The notes under the pieces are model-generated. The model ran no database searches, was not told the DNA's origin, and saw only the letters and a list, made by a program, of their open reading frames with translations. Source: Jiangella aurantiaca (lineage in GTDB: Bacteria; Actinomycetota; Actinomycetes; Jiangellales; Jiangellaceae). Taken from it: DNA of 64,000 bases. Shown here one piece after another: positions 32,692 through 41,536 of this stretch (position 1 is the first letter of the stretch; every line of letters begins with the position of its first letter). The stretch covers positions 54,583 through 118,582 of the forward strand of contig NZ_SMLB01000017.1 of assembly GCF_004349105.1 (NCBI RefSeq). Direction: 5' to 3'. The translations under genes and the position numbers were made by a program.

Positions 32692-33602
32692 CCCTTCACC
32701 GCCCCCTCGGTCCAGCCCCGGACGAAGAACCGCTGCAGGACGACGAACACCACGATGATCGGGATGAGCGCCATGTTGGCCCCGGCGAGGACGGTGTTGT
32801 ATGCGGACATGCCCTCGACGGCGTCGTACTGCAGCGCCGAGACGCCGACGATCAACGTGCGCAGATCGGCCTCCGCGAGCGAGAACACCAGCGGGACCTG
32901 GTAGTTGTTCCACGACGCCTGGAAGCCGAGCACGATGGTGGTGACGAGGATCGGCGTCATCAACGGCAGCGCGATGCGCCGGTAGGTGCCGAAGAACCCG
33001 CAGCCGTCGACGCGGGCCGCGTCCTCGATCTCGGTGCCCAGGCCCTGGACGAACGCCTTGATCAGGTAGACGTGGATGATCATGATACCCGCGTACTCGA
33101 CCATCGAGATGCCGAGCAGGTTCGCAATGCCCAGCGAGCGGGCGATCTGGTACTGCGGGTAGAGCATCGCGGTCGTCAGCCCGATGAACAGCGTCAGCAT
33201 GAAGACGGTCTCGAGGACCCGCTGGCCGGGCAGGTGCTTACGGGCCAGGACGTAGCCCGTCATGCTCGACGCCAGCGTGTCGACGACCACGACGACGAGC
33301 GTGACGACGACGCTGTTCACGAAGTACCGGGCGAAGTTCGCCCGCGTCCAGGCGTCGGAATAGTTCGACCAGTCCCAGCTGTCGGGCAGCAGCCCCGGAT
33401 CGCTGCCGACGATCTGCCGCAGCGGTGACACCGAGGCGAAGAAGCCGAACACCAGCGGGGTGAGCATGACCACCGCGAGGCCGGTGAGCAGAACCCCCAG
33501 CACGACGCGGCGCAGCCATGTCCTCCCGGAGTGCCGCCGGGGTGGCCGCGGCGCCGGCGCCTGCTCGCGTCCGGCCACCCGCAGATCGGTCGCGGCGCTC
33601 AT
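32688..33602 (-). CDS. carbohydrate ABC transporter permease (MalG/CUT1 type)
   Basis: 304 aa from ATG 33602, overlapping the upstream permease stop. Six helices. The EAA loop lies near residues 190-210 (LGTEIEDAARVDGCGFFGTY, RIALPLMTPILV). The C-terminus FFVRGWTEGAVKG is the typical end of MalG-type permeases. It forms the membrane channel with the permease at 33599 and works with the binding protein at 30603. Second gene of the ROK-regulated operon. Confidence 0.92.
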   Translation of the reverse strand: MSAATDLRVAGREQAPAPRPPRRHSGRTWLRRVVLGVLLTGLAVVMLTPLVFGFFASVSPLRQIVGSDPGLLPDSWDWSNYSDAWTRANFARYFVNSVVVTLVVVVVDTLASSMTGYVLARKHLPGQRVLETVFMLTLFIGLTTAMLYPQYQIARSLGIANLLGISMVEYAGIMIIHVYLIKAFVQGLGTEIEDAARVDGCGFFGTYRRIALPLMTPILVTTIVLGFQASWNNYQVPLVFSLAEADLRTLIVGVSALQYDAVEGMSAYNTVLAGANMALIPIIVVFVVLQRFFVRGWTEGAVKG

Positions 33603-34534
33603 GCCTCGGCCCTCCGGACCACCCGCAGGTACGCGACGGAGACGAGGCCGACCACCACGCTCGCGGTGACGCCCAGCGCCGCGGCGTAACCGATCTGCGG
33701 CACGGTCTCCGGTTCGAAGAAGAAGCGGTAGATGTAGGTGAACATGACGTCCGTCGCGCCGGTCGGCCCGCCGTCGGTCAGCGTCTTCACCAGGTCGAAC
33801 GACCGCAGGATGCCGATGATCGAGATGAGGACGACCACCCGGGCCACCGGCATCAGCATCGGCAGCACCACGTGGCGGAACGTCTGCCACTCGCCGGCGC
33901 CCTCGACCGCCGCGCTCTCGGTCAGCTCCCGCGGGATCGTGATCATGCCGGCGAAGAACAGCAGCATGTTGATGCCGACGTGCGCCCACACCCCCACGCT
34001 GATCAGGCTGAGCAGGGCGTTGGTCGCGTCACCGAGGAAGTTGATCGGCGCGGAGATCAGCGAGAGCCCCTCCAGTATCTGGTTGAACTGCCCGCCCACC
34101 TCGCGAAACAGGAAGCCGAAGATGATCCCGATGATCGCCGGCGACAGCACGTACGGCAGGAAGTAGATCGTGCGCAGCAGCGACTCCGCCCGGACGCCGC
34201 GGAAGAACACGTACGCCAGCGCGAGGGCGAGCGGGATCTCCAGCACCAGCCGCCCGCCGGTGAACTGCAGGGTGGTGACCACCGACTCCCACCACTCGCC
34301 GTCCCGGGCGACCCGCTGGTAGTTCTCCAGTCCGACGAACGTGGGGTCGGTGAAGCCGTTCCACCGGAAGAAGCTGTAGTACACCAGCCACCCCACCGGC
34401 ACCAGCGCGAACGCGATGTACGGCAGGAGCGACGGCCCCAGCATCGCGAACGCCGCGGCGTTCTCCCGCCGCCGCCAGCCACGCTGGTCCGCCGGCGCCG
34501 AGCGGCCGGCACCCACGACCGAGACTCTGCTCAC
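33599..34534 (-). CDS. carbohydrate ABC transporter permease (MalF/CUT1 type)
   Basis: 311 aa from the GTG at 34534 (a GTG at 34537 is adjacent), with GGGGAGG just before. Helices start at AAFAMLGPSLLPYIAFALVP. The EAA loop is ELTESAAVEGAGEWQTFRHV followed by VLPMLM. First gene of the minus-strand operon; its promoter overlaps a ROK-type operator. The short leader leaves ~50 nt between the predicted -10 and the start codon. Confidence 0.9.
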   Translation of the reverse strand: MSRVSVVGAGRSAPADQRGWRRRENAAAFAMLGPSLLPYIAFALVPVGWLVYYSFFRWNGFTDPTFVGLENYQRVARDGEWWESVVTTLQFTGGRLVLEIPLALALAYVFFRGVRAESLLRTIYFLPYVLSPAIIGIIFGFLFREVGGQFNQILEGLSLISAPINFLGDATNALLSLISVGVWAHVGINMLLFFAGMITIPRELTESAAVEGAGEWQTFRHVVLPMLMPVARVVVLISIIGILRSFDLVKTLTDGGPTGATDVMFTYIYRFFFEPETVPQIGYAAALGVTASVVVGLVSVAYLRVVRRAEA

Positions 34535-34572
34535 CACGCCTCCCCGGCGACACTGCCCGATGGGTGGATAAA

Positions 34573-34613
34573 TTAAGTGAGCTGACTTTAAAATAGCGTC
34601 CGAAACGTGTCAA
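34573..34613 (-). promoter_or_regulatory. promoter of the importer operon overlapped by a ROK-type operator
   Basis: On the minus strand TTGACA (34613-34608), 17 bases, then TAAAGT (34590-34585). The -10 lies within a near-palindrome TTAAGTGAGCTGACTTTAA (34573-34591) centred on AGCT. An operator of this type between a ROK repressor gene and its divergent sugar operon is the expected site of repression. Confidence 0.6.
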
Positions 34614-34700
34614 CAGCCGTCGGACCGGTCGGGAAATGGGCCATCACGGTAGCGTGCGGACCCCGACCTGCCACGACGCGCGACACCTGGAGGATGCCTC

Positions 34701-35984
34701 GTGAGCATGCCCGTCGATGCATCGCATCGCCATGTGGAGCCGGGCCGGTCGGGCTCGGCTCCGGACGGCCCACGCTCGTGGCAGGGCACCACCCTCCGCC
34801 GGCAGAACTACTCCGCGGTGCTGCGCACGATCCTGATCGACGGGCCGATCTCGCGGGTCGACATCGCGCGCCGGGTCGGCCTGACCCCGACGGCGATCAC
34901 CAGCATCGTCACGTCGCTGCTGGCCGCGGGGCTGGTCATGGAGGTGCAGCCGCCGAACCCCGGCCGCGACCGCGGCCGGCCGAAGGTCCCGGTCGACATC
35001 GACCCCGGCGCCCTCTCCGTGCTCGGCCTCTTCATCGGCGGCACGCACACCAGCGTCGGCCTGATCGACCTGTCCGGGCACCTCATCGCGGAAACCGACG
35101 TCGAACAGGTCGGCACCTCGGCTACCGAGCTGATCGAGGACATCGCGACGGCGGCGCGGCGGCTGATGGACACCGCCTCCCCCGCCGGGCCGATCCTCGG
35201 CGTCGGCGCCAGCATCGGCGGCTGGGTCGACACCGAACGCGGCGTCGTCCTGGATCACGTCCGGCCGCACTGGGTCGGCACTCCCCTGCGCAGCCGGCTC
35301 GAGGAGCGCATCGGCCTCCCCGTGGTCCTGAACAGCAATGCACGCGCCATGGCCCTGCTCGAGTCCTGGCTGGGCGCGGCCAAGGGGGTGCGAAACTTCA
35401 TCTACGTCTCGATCGGCGCCCTCGTCGCGTCCGCGCTGTTCATCGACGGGAAGGTCTACGACGGCGCCCGGTCCGCGTCCGGGAGCATCGACCACCTGTC
35501 GGTCCGGGTGCGCACCGCGACCCGGTGTTTCTGCGGCCGCCGCGACTGCCTGCACGTGGCCGTCAGCGACGAGGCGGTGCTGCGCCTCGCCTACGAGGCC
35601 GGCGTGCCCACGAGCATCGCGTCGGTCCGGGAGCTGGCCGAGACGGCCGCGGCCGGCGACCTCGCCGCCGCCCGGGTGCTGCGCAACCGCGCGCGGCACA
35701 CGGGCAACGCGGTGGGTCAGCTGGCCGACCTGCTGAACCCCGAGCTCATCCTGCTCGGCGGCTCCATCCTCGACGCGCCGGAGTACCTCGACGACGTCCG
35801 GCGGCAGGCGGCGGCGAGCTCGCACGCCGCTCCCGGCGTCGCCGACCTCATCCGCCCCAGCGTCTTCGGTCACCGCGCGCTCTCCCGCGCCTCCGGCGCC
35901 CTCGTGCTGAACCAGTACTACGCCGACCCGCTGGCCTACTCGCCGCTCGCCCGCGACGCCCGCGTCCGAGGAGCGGTCCAGTGA
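34701..35984 (+). CDS. ROK family transcriptional repressor
   Basis: 427 aa from the GTG at 34701 (GGAGG upstream). The N-terminal winged helix lies at about residues 30-85 (NYSAVLRTILIDGPISRVD, IARRVGLTPTAITSIVTSLL). The ROK sugar-kinase-like domain follows: LGLFIGGTHTSVGLIDLSG, GASIGGWVDT, and the zinc motif CFCGRRDCLH, whose last His replaces the usual Glu. Such proteins (XylR/NagC type) release DNA on binding a sugar. It lies between the two divergent saccharide arms; its stop overlaps the sulfatase start. Confidence 0.9.
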   Translation: MSMPVDASHRHVEPGRSGSAPDGPRSWQGTTLRRQNYSAVLRTILIDGPISRVDIARRVGLTPTAITSIVTSLLAAGLVMEVQPPNPGRDRGRPKVPVDIDPGALSVLGLFIGGTHTSVGLIDLSGHLIAETDVEQVGTSATELIEDIATAARRLMDTASPAGPILGVGASIGGWVDTERGVVLDHVRPHWVGTPLRSRLEERIGLPVVLNSNARAMALLESWLGAAKGVRNFIYVSIGALVASALFIDGKVYDGARSASGSIDHLSVRVRTATRCFCGRRDCLHVAVSDEAVLRLAYEAGVPTSIASVRELAETAAAGDLAAARVLRNRARHTGNAVGQLADLLNPELILLGGSILDAPEYLDDVRRQAAASSHAAPGVADLIRPSVFGHRALSRASGALVLNQYYADPLAYSPLARDARVRGAVQ

Positions 35985-37354
35985 CGCGGGCCAACCTCCT
36001 GTTCGTCTTCGGCGACCAGCATCGCTGGTGTGACCTCGGATGTTATGGGAACGCCGAGGTGTGGTCGCCGAACTTCGACCGGTTCGCCACGCAGGCGCTG
36101 CGCTTCGAGAACTGCGTCGCGAACACGCCGGTGTGCGTGCCCGCGCGGGCCACCCTGCTCACCGGGACGTTCGGCCGCACGCACCGCGCCGTGGGCAACG
36201 ACCTTCCCATCGACCCAGGGGTGGAAGGCGTCGCCGGGGTGCTCGGCGCCGCGGGGTACCGAACCGGCTACATCGGCAAATGGCACCTCGCCGGCATCCC
36301 GCGCGACCAGCCGGTGCCCGCCGGCGCGCGGCTGGGGTTCCAGGAGTGGAAGGCCTACAACTGCCACCACGACTACAACGACGCCGCATATCACGACGAG
36401 GCCGGCGTGTTGTATCGGCTGCCCGGCTACGAGCCGGTGGCCCAGACCGACCTGGCGATCGACTTCATGGACCGGCATCGGGACGAGCCGTGGGCGCTGT
36501 TCCTCTCCTGGGGACCGCCGCACGACCCGTATGGCACCGCTCCCCCAGCCCACCGCGACCGCTATGCCGGGCGCGATCTCCCGCTGCGTCCCAACGTGCC
36601 CGAGAGCATCGCTCACACCCCCTCGACCCGGCTGACGCGTGACGACGTCAGGGCCGACCTCGCGGGCTACTACGCGCACATCTCCGCGCTCGACGAGCAG
36701 CTCGGCCGGCTGCTCGCGGCGCTGGAGCGGTCGGGGCAGCGCGACGACACGATCGTCGTCTACACCAGCGACCACGGCGACATGCTGGGCAGCCAGGGCC
36801 TGACCCGCAAGCAGCTGCCGTACGAGGAGTCGGTCCGGATCCCGCTGCTGGTGTCCTGGCCCGGCGTGGTGCGCACCGGAGCGACGGACGCGCTGATCGG
36901 CCAGGTCGACCTGCCGGTGACCCTGCTCGGCCTGCTGGGCCTGCGGTTCGCCGCGCCGGTCGACGGCGCCGACCTGCACCGGGTCCTGGTGGACGCCGAC
37001 GCCGCCGGCCTGGCGGCCTGCTACCTCGCCAACCCCGTCCCGAGCCACCACGCCGAGGACCGCGGCGACCGGGAATGGCGGGCGATCCGCACCCGCCGGC
37101 ACACGTTCGTCAGGTCCGCGAGCGACGACGGCTACCTTCTGTACGACAACATCGAGGACCCGTACCAGCTGACGAACCTCATCGACGACCCGGCCCATGC
37201 CGGGGTCCGCGCCGAGCTGCGGGCGGCACTGGACGAGCTGATCGACCGGCACGACGTGCTGCTGCCCTGGGACGAGTACCTCCGCCACGCCGGGCTGGTC
37301 GACGCCTGGAACGCGTGCCAGGAGCACTTCGGCCGGCCGACGCTGACGAGCTGA
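35981..37354 (+). CDS. type I sulfatase
   Basis: 457 aa from the GTG at 35981, which overlaps the ROK stop (GTGA) and follows GAGGAG; the open frame extends far upstream but only this start gives the family N-terminus TRANLLFVFGDQHRW. Formylglycine Cys52 lies in CVPAR (52-56). YIGKWHLAGIPRDQPVPAGA and YTSDHGDMLGSQGLTRKQL give the substrate and second metal blocks. No signal peptide. Second cytoplasmic sulfatase of the locus, in the opposite arm to 29071, so two different sulfate ester positions may be cleaved. Confidence 0.9.
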   Translation: MTRANLLFVFGDQHRWCDLGCYGNAEVWSPNFDRFATQALRFENCVANTPVCVPARATLLTGTFGRTHRAVGNDLPIDPGVEGVAGVLGAAGYRTGYIGKWHLAGIPRDQPVPAGARLGFQEWKAYNCHHDYNDAAYHDEAGVLYRLPGYEPVAQTDLAIDFMDRHRDEPWALFLSWGPPHDPYGTAPPAHRDRYAGRDLPLRPNVPESIAHTPSTRLTRDDVRADLAGYYAHISALDEQLGRLLAALERSGQRDDTIVVYTSDHGDMLGSQGLTRKQLPYEESVRIPLLVSWPGVVRTGATDALIGQVDLPVTLLGLLGLRFAAPVDGADLHRVLVDADAAGLAACYLANPVPSHHAEDRGDREWRAIRTRRHTFVRSASDDGYLLYDNIEDPYQLTNLIDDPAHAGVRAELRAALDELIDRHDVLLPWDEYLRHAGLVDAWNACQEHFGRPTLTS

Positions 37355-37362
37355 GCATTGAC

Positions 37363-37379
37363 GTGGAACAGTGTTTCAC
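37363..37379. promoter_or_regulatory. IclR-type palindrome before the enolase-family gene
   Basis: GTGGAACAGTGTTTCAC is an inverted repeat (GTGGAAC / GTTTCAC, 6 of 7 paired around AGT), of the TGGAAC..GTTTCA form seen for IclR-family operators. A TTGACG -35-like hexamer overlaps it at 37358-37363. It lies six bases before the ATG at 37385. The IclR gene at 40682 is the likely binder. Confidence 0.5.
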
Positions 37380-37384
37380 AAACG

Positions 37385-38614
37385 ATGGACCTCATGCGGA
37401 TCACCGACGTCGCGGCGGTGCTGCTCACCGGCCCGTCCAGCAACGACCCGTACATCACGTTCGCCAAGAAGCTGCGTACCGCGGCGTTTGTCGAGGTGCG
37501 CACCGACGCCGGACTGGTCGGCGTCGGCGAGACGTACCTGGGCTACTTCTTCCCCGAGGTGGTCCCGCACGTCGTGGACTACGTGCGGCCGATCCTCGTC
37601 GACGGCGGCACCACCGACCCCGCGATCCTGAGCACCCGGATGCGTCGCTGCCTGGGGTTCTGGGCCCGGGTCGGCGCCGGGTCGGCGGTGCTGTCCGGCG
37701 TCGAGGCGGCGCTGTGGGATCTCGCCGGCCAGGCCGCCGGCGTCCCTGTCCACCGGTTGCTGGGCGGCCGCAAGCACGACAAGCTGCGGGCCTACGCCAC
37801 CGGCGGCCCGTCGCCGTGGCCGCCGGACGAGCTGAAGCGCAAGCTGGACCGGTATGCCGAGCTGGGGTTCACCGCACTCAAGGTGGCCACCGGCTACCTG
37901 GAGTTGTCCGGCCGCAGGGAGATCCTGCCGGCGCCCGGCCCGCTGGCCGCGGCCGAGTTCGAGGCGGAGAAGCTGGCGCTGATGCGCGGTCACCTCGGCC
38001 CGGACTTCGAGATCATGCTCGACGGCCACATGGGCCACCGCAACGGCGTGCACCGGTGGGACCTCGACACCGCTCGGGCCGTCATGGCGGCCGCGGCGCC
38101 GTACCGGCCGGCGTTCTTCGAGGAGCCGCTGGCCTACGACGATCCGGACGAGTACGCGGCGCTGACCAGCGAGTCGCCGGTGCCGATCGCCGGCGGCGAG
38201 CAGCTGTTCTCCTACGACGAGTTCCGGCTCTGGATGAACCGCGGCGCGTTCGCCGTCGCCCAGCCCGACGCCGCGCTGCTCAGCCTGACCGACTTCGTGA
38301 AGGTGGGCGAGCTGGCCGCGACCCAGGGCCGGCACGTCGTCTCGCACGCCTGGAGCGCCGGCGGCGGCTTCCTGCAGAACGTCCACGCCGCGTTCGCCTC
38401 GCCGTCGACGCTCATGGTCGAGACGGCGCCGGACCCGGGCGAGCTGCACACCGCCCTGTGGGGCGACAACCTGGTCATCGAGGACGGCTACGTGCTGCCG
38501 CCCACGGCGCCGGGGCTCGGCGTCACGCTGTCCGACGAGGTCAAGAAGCGGTTCCCGTTCCAGCCCGGCATGGAGGAGTTCGCCAGCGTTCCCGGCAAGG
38601 AACTTCGGAGCTGA
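37385..38614 (+). CDS. mandelate racemase/enolase superfamily sugar-acid dehydratase
   Basis: 409 aa from ATG 37385 (ATG 37394 also possible). The capping domain starts MRITDVAAVLLTGPSSN. Barrel residues: Lys in TALKVATGY, Asp in IMLDGHMGH, Glu in FFEEPLA and AGGEQLF, and His in VVSHAWSAGG. The pattern fits acid-sugar dehydratases (rhamnonate, fuconate, galactonate type) which make 2-keto-3-deoxy acids. Next to rhamnosidase, sulfatases and a second dehydratase, L-rhamnonate or a related deoxy-sugar acid is a reasonable substrate guess. Confidence 0.87.
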   Translation: MDLMRITDVAAVLLTGPSSNDPYITFAKKLRTAAFVEVRTDAGLVGVGETYLGYFFPEVVPHVVDYVRPILVDGGTTDPAILSTRMRRCLGFWARVGAGSAVLSGVEAALWDLAGQAAGVPVHRLLGGRKHDKLRAYATGGPSPWPPDELKRKLDRYAELGFTALKVATGYLELSGRREILPAPGPLAAAEFEAEKLALMRGHLGPDFEIMLDGHMGHRNGVHRWDLDTARAVMAAAAPYRPAFFEEPLAYDDPDEYAALTSESPVPIAGGEQLFSYDEFRLWMNRGAFAVAQPDAALLSLTDFVKVGELAATQGRHVVSHAWSAGGGFLQNVHAAFASPSTLMVETAPDPGELHTALWGDNLVIEDGYVLPPTAPGLGVTLSDEVKKRFPFQPGMEEFASVPGKELRS

Positions 38615-38615
38615 C

Positions 38616-39632
38616 ATGACCGAGCGCATCCTGGTGGCCCAGCCCCTGTACGACGCAGGCCTGGCCCGCGTCCGCCGGCTCGCGCCGGACGCCGTCGTCG
38701 AGGTGGTCGAGCCGTTCGGCCCCAGCACCGTCCTGCCCGAGGCGCTGGTCCGCGACGTGACCGTGCTGTTCTCCGACCTGTGCCCGGCCAACGTGGCCGC
38801 GATGCCGCGACTGCGCTGGGTGCAGCTCGGCTCGCACGGGTACTCCCAGCTCAACGGGCTGACCCTGCCGCCGGGGACGACGGTGGCGAACGCGAGCGGC
38901 GTCAACGACATCCCGATCGCGGAGTGGTGCGTCATGATGATGCTGGCGTTCGGCCGCGACCTGCCCGGCATGCTCGCCGCGCAGCGCGAGCACCGGTGGG
39001 ACCGCGACGCCCGTTTCCAGGCCGAGCTGCGCGGCCGCCGGGTGGGCCTGTTCGGCTACGGCAACATCGGCCGCGAACTGGCCCGGTTGTGCCGTGCGCT
39101 GGGGCTCGAGGTGTGGACACTGTCGCGGTTCCGGCCCGGCGCGCGAGAGCTGCGCTACGACCCGCTGGACCGGCCGGCCGGCTCCGTCCCGGTACCCGAC
39201 CGGACTTTCGCCGCGGAGCAGCGCGACGAGTTCCTCGCCGGGCTGGACTACCTGGTCGTCACGACGCCGGTGACCAGTGCCACCCGCGGCTGGGTCGACG
39301 CCGCGGCGCTGCGCGGGCTGCAGCCGCATGCGGTGCTGCTCAACCCGGCGCGCGCGGGCGTCGTCGACGAGGCCGCGCTGCTGGCCGCGCTGCGCGACGG
39401 CACCATCGCCGGAGCCGCCCTGGACGACCACTACCGGCAGCCGATGCCGCCGGACGACCCGTTCTTCGAGCTGCCGAACGTCATCGTGACGTCGCACATC
39501 TCCGGTTCCAGCTCCAGCACCTGGTTCGTCGAGCGCATCTGGGACCTGTTCACCCGGAACCTCGAGCGCTACCTCGCCGGCGACCCGCTGCTGAACGTCA
39601 TCGCGCGAGACGATCTGGAGCTCGCCCCGTGA
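38616..39632 (+). CDS. D-2-hydroxyacid dehydrogenase
   Basis: 338 aa, starting two bases after the previous stop. Cofactor site VGLFGYGNIGRELARL. Catalytic Arg in NPARAGVVDE, with Ala where most relatives have Gly. His is in IVTSHISGSS. The usual LDVFExEP block reads ALDDHYRQPMP, so the catalytic Glu position is altered. Likely reduces or oxidises a C3-C6 2-keto/hydroxy acid made downstream of the dehydratase. Confidence 0.85.
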   Translation: MTERILVAQPLYDAGLARVRRLAPDAVVEVVEPFGPSTVLPEALVRDVTVLFSDLCPANVAAMPRLRWVQLGSHGYSQLNGLTLPPGTTVANASGVNDIPIAEWCVMMMLAFGRDLPGMLAAQREHRWDRDARFQAELRGRRVGLFGYGNIGRELARLCRALGLEVWTLSRFRPGARELRYDPLDRPAGSVPVPDRTFAAEQRDEFLAGLDYLVVTTPVTSATRGWVDAAALRGLQPHAVLLNPARAGVVDEAALLAALRDGTIAGAALDDHYRQPMPPDDPFFELPNVIVTSHISGSSSSTWFVERIWDLFTRNLERYLAGDPLLNVIARDDLELAP

Positions 39633-39639
39633 GCGGGGT
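39624..39639. terminator. short hairpin between convergent genes
   Basis: CCCCG (39625-39629) and CGGGG (39634-39638) form a hairpin whose loop holds the dehydrogenase stop codon (39630-39632). The convergent Zn-dehydrogenase stops at 39639-39641. Confidence 0.45.
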
Positions 39640-40685
39640 CAGGTGAGCCGCGGGTCGACGTGCACCTTGGGCGCGGGACCGGTCGAGTGCTCGCCGGCCA
39701 GCACGGCGGCGACGTCGGACAGGCCGACGGTGGCGCCGACCAGCGGTCGCGGGTCGACCGTCCCGGCGGCATACGCCTCGATGGTCGCGGCCAGCCCGGG
39801 CGACGCGGACAGGATGCCGACCGCCGTCACGTCGTCGAGCACGAGTGCCCGGGTGTCGAGCATGCTCGGCGTGGCCGACAGCCCGATGTAGACGACCCGG
39901 CCTCCGGGTTCGACCAGCTCGACGGCCCGCGCCGGCAGCGGTGCGGCGTTGGTGGCGTCGACGACGGCGTCGAACGGCAGGTCCGGGAGCTCGTCCTCGC
40001 GCCAGGCGTGGCGGAAGCCCAGCTCGCGGGCGAACCGCAGCGACTCCTCGGTGCGGCCCATGACGTGCACCTCGGCACCGGCGGCGCGGGCGAACATCGC
40101 CGCCATCAGCCCGATGGTGCCCGGCCCGAAGACCAGGACGCGGTCGCCGGGGCCCGCACCGGTCGCCTGGGCCGCGCGCAGCGCGTTGCCGCCGGGCTCC
40201 ACCAGCGCGCCGAGCACGGGGTCGACGGAGTCCGGCAGCGCGTGCAGCGACGACACCGGGACGGCCAGCTGCTCGGCCAGCGCGCCGGGCCGGCCGTCGC
40301 GGATGCCGACCTCCTGCCGCCGCTCACATACGTGCTGGTGGCCACGCAGGCAGCGCCGGCACGTTCCGTCGCCGATCATGGTGTCGCCCATGACCCGCCG
40401 CCCCACCCAGGCGGGGTCGACGCCGTCGCCGGCCGCGGTGACGACGCCGGCCCATTCGTGGCCGGGCCGCAGCGGATACGTCGTGTGGCCCGAGCGCAGG
40501 TAGGCCATGTCGCCGCTGAAGAACTCCGCGTCGGTGCCGCAGACGCCGGCCCGCTCGACGTCGACGACGACCTCGCCCGGCGCCGCGACGGGCCGCGGCA
40601 CCTCCAGCACCGCGCCCTCCCCCGGACCGGTGAGCACGAACGCGCGCATGGTGCCGGTGCTCACGACATCAGTCGGTCGGCTCAT
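39639..40685 (-). CDS. zinc-dependent alcohol dehydrogenase family protein (MDR)
   Basis: 348 aa from ATG 40685, overlapping the IclR stop (ATGA). Catalytic zinc ligands are Cys in AGVCGTDAEF and His-Glu in PGHEWAGVV. The structural zinc lobe is CRRCLRGHQHVC, with three visible cysteines. The cofactor site is VFGPGTIGLMAAMF. Related enzymes oxidise polyols and sugars (sorbitol, threonine, galactitol-type). Co-transcribed with the IclR regulator and convergent with the enolase/hydroxyacid dehydrogenase operon. Confidence 0.88.
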   Translation of the reverse strand: MSRPTDVVSTGTMRAFVLTGPGEGAVLEVPRPVAAPGEVVVDVERAGVCGTDAEFFSGDMAYLRSGHTTYPLRPGHEWAGVVTAAGDGVDPAWVGRRVMGDTMIGDGTCRRCLRGHQHVCERRQEVGIRDGRPGALAEQLAVPVSSLHALPDSVDPVLGALVEPGGNALRAAQATGAGPGDRVLVFGPGTIGLMAAMFARAAGAEVHVMGRTEESLRFARELGFRHAWREDELPDLPFDAVVDATNAAPLPARAVELVEPGGRVVYIGLSATPSMLDTRALVLDDVTAVGILSASPGLAATIEAYAAGTVDPRPLVGATVGLSDVAAVLAGEHSTGPAPKVHVDPRLT

Positions 40686-41491
40686 GCGGCGTCGCCCTCT
40701 CCCAGCCGGCCGAGCACGCCGCGGACCTCGTCGACGGCGTCGACGAGCGTGGCCAGCGGCGTGCGGTAGGTCAGCGCGCTGACGCTGAGCGCGCCCGACG
40801 GCGTGCTCGGCGACAATGCGTACACCGGCAGCGCCAGGCAGGCGACGCCGGTCTCGTTCTCCTCGTCGTCGAGCGCGTAGCCGCGCTCCCGGATGGTCGC
40901 CAGCTCGTCCCGCAGCTCGGCGACGGTGGTGCGGGTGCGGGCGGTGCGGCGCTCCAGCGGGGCCTCGGCGGCCCAAGCCGCGACGGCGTCCGGCGTGGTC
41001 AGGCGGTGCGCCAGCAGCAGTTTGCCCACGCCGGTCGAGTGCGCCGGGTTGCGCCCGCCGACGGTCGACGTGAGCCGCGCGGCGCCGCTGGGCGGGTCGA
41101 CCTTGGCGCGGTACACGACCTCGCGCCCGTCGAGCACCGCGTAGTGGGTGGTCTCGCCGAACCGCACCGCCAGGGTCTCCAGCACCGGCTGCAGGCGGAC
41201 GTGCTCGGGCCGGGTCTCGTGGTGGGCGAACGCCAGCCGGAGGAACTCGTCACCCAGCAGGTAGTGACCGCGGGCGTCCTGCGCGGCCAGGCCGGCCCGG
41301 CGCAGCGAACGCAGCGCGCGGTGCACCGTCGGCTTCGGGCTGCCGACGACGCGGGCCAGCTCGTCCAGCCCGACGCCGGCGGGGTGACCGGCCAGCTCCT
41401 TGAGGACGACGAGCACGCGGTCGGACCCGACGACGCGGCCGGCCCCTTGACCCGGACGGTCGCCGCCCGTCACCATGTCTGCGTCCGGCAT
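40682..41491 (-). CDS. IclR family transcriptional regulator
   Basis: 269 aa from ATG 41491. The N-terminal winged helix contains LDELARVVGSPKPTVHRAL, then RSLRRAGLAAQDARGHYLLG. The effector domain (about residues 95-260) has GRNPAHSTGVGKLLLAH, the usual IclR signature with a Ser-Thr-Gly pocket, and LDDEENETGVACLALPVY. It lies divergent, 45 bp from the IlvD/EDD dehydratase. It probably regulates its own operon, the dehydratase-SDR pair and, through 37363, the enolase arm. Confidence 0.88.
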   Translation of the reverse strand: MPDADMVTGGDRPGQGAGRVVGSDRVLVVLKELAGHPAGVGLDELARVVGSPKPTVHRALRSLRRAGLAAQDARGHYLLGDEFLRLAFAHHETRPEHVRLQPVLETLAVRFGETTHYAVLDGREVVYRAKVDPPSGAARLTSTVGGRNPAHSTGVGKLLLAHRLTTPDAVAAWAAEAPLERRTARTRTTVAELRDELATIRERGYALDDEENETGVACLALPVYALSPSTPSGALSVSALTYRTPLATLVDAVDEVRGVLGRLGEGDAA

Positions 41492-41505
41492 ATTCCAGAT
41501 AGTAG

Positions 41506-41519
41506 ATCGACGTGTCGAT
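41506..41519. promoter_or_regulatory. palindrome in the IclR/dehydratase divergent promoter
   Basis: ATCGA-CGTG-TCGAT is a perfect inverted repeat in the 45-bp space between the IclR start (41491) and the dehydratase start (41537). In so short a divergent region it is likely the IclR control site for both genes, though it does not match the 37363 palindrome. Confidence 0.45.
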
Positions 41520-41536
41520 AATCGGAAGGGCGTCTC

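Noticed and set aside
34607..35980. Extension of the sulfatase frame at 35981 upstream across the whole ROK gene
   Set aside because: The extension is an out-of-frame shadow of the ROK gene; the GTG at 35981 gives the sulfatase N-terminus with a ribosome site.
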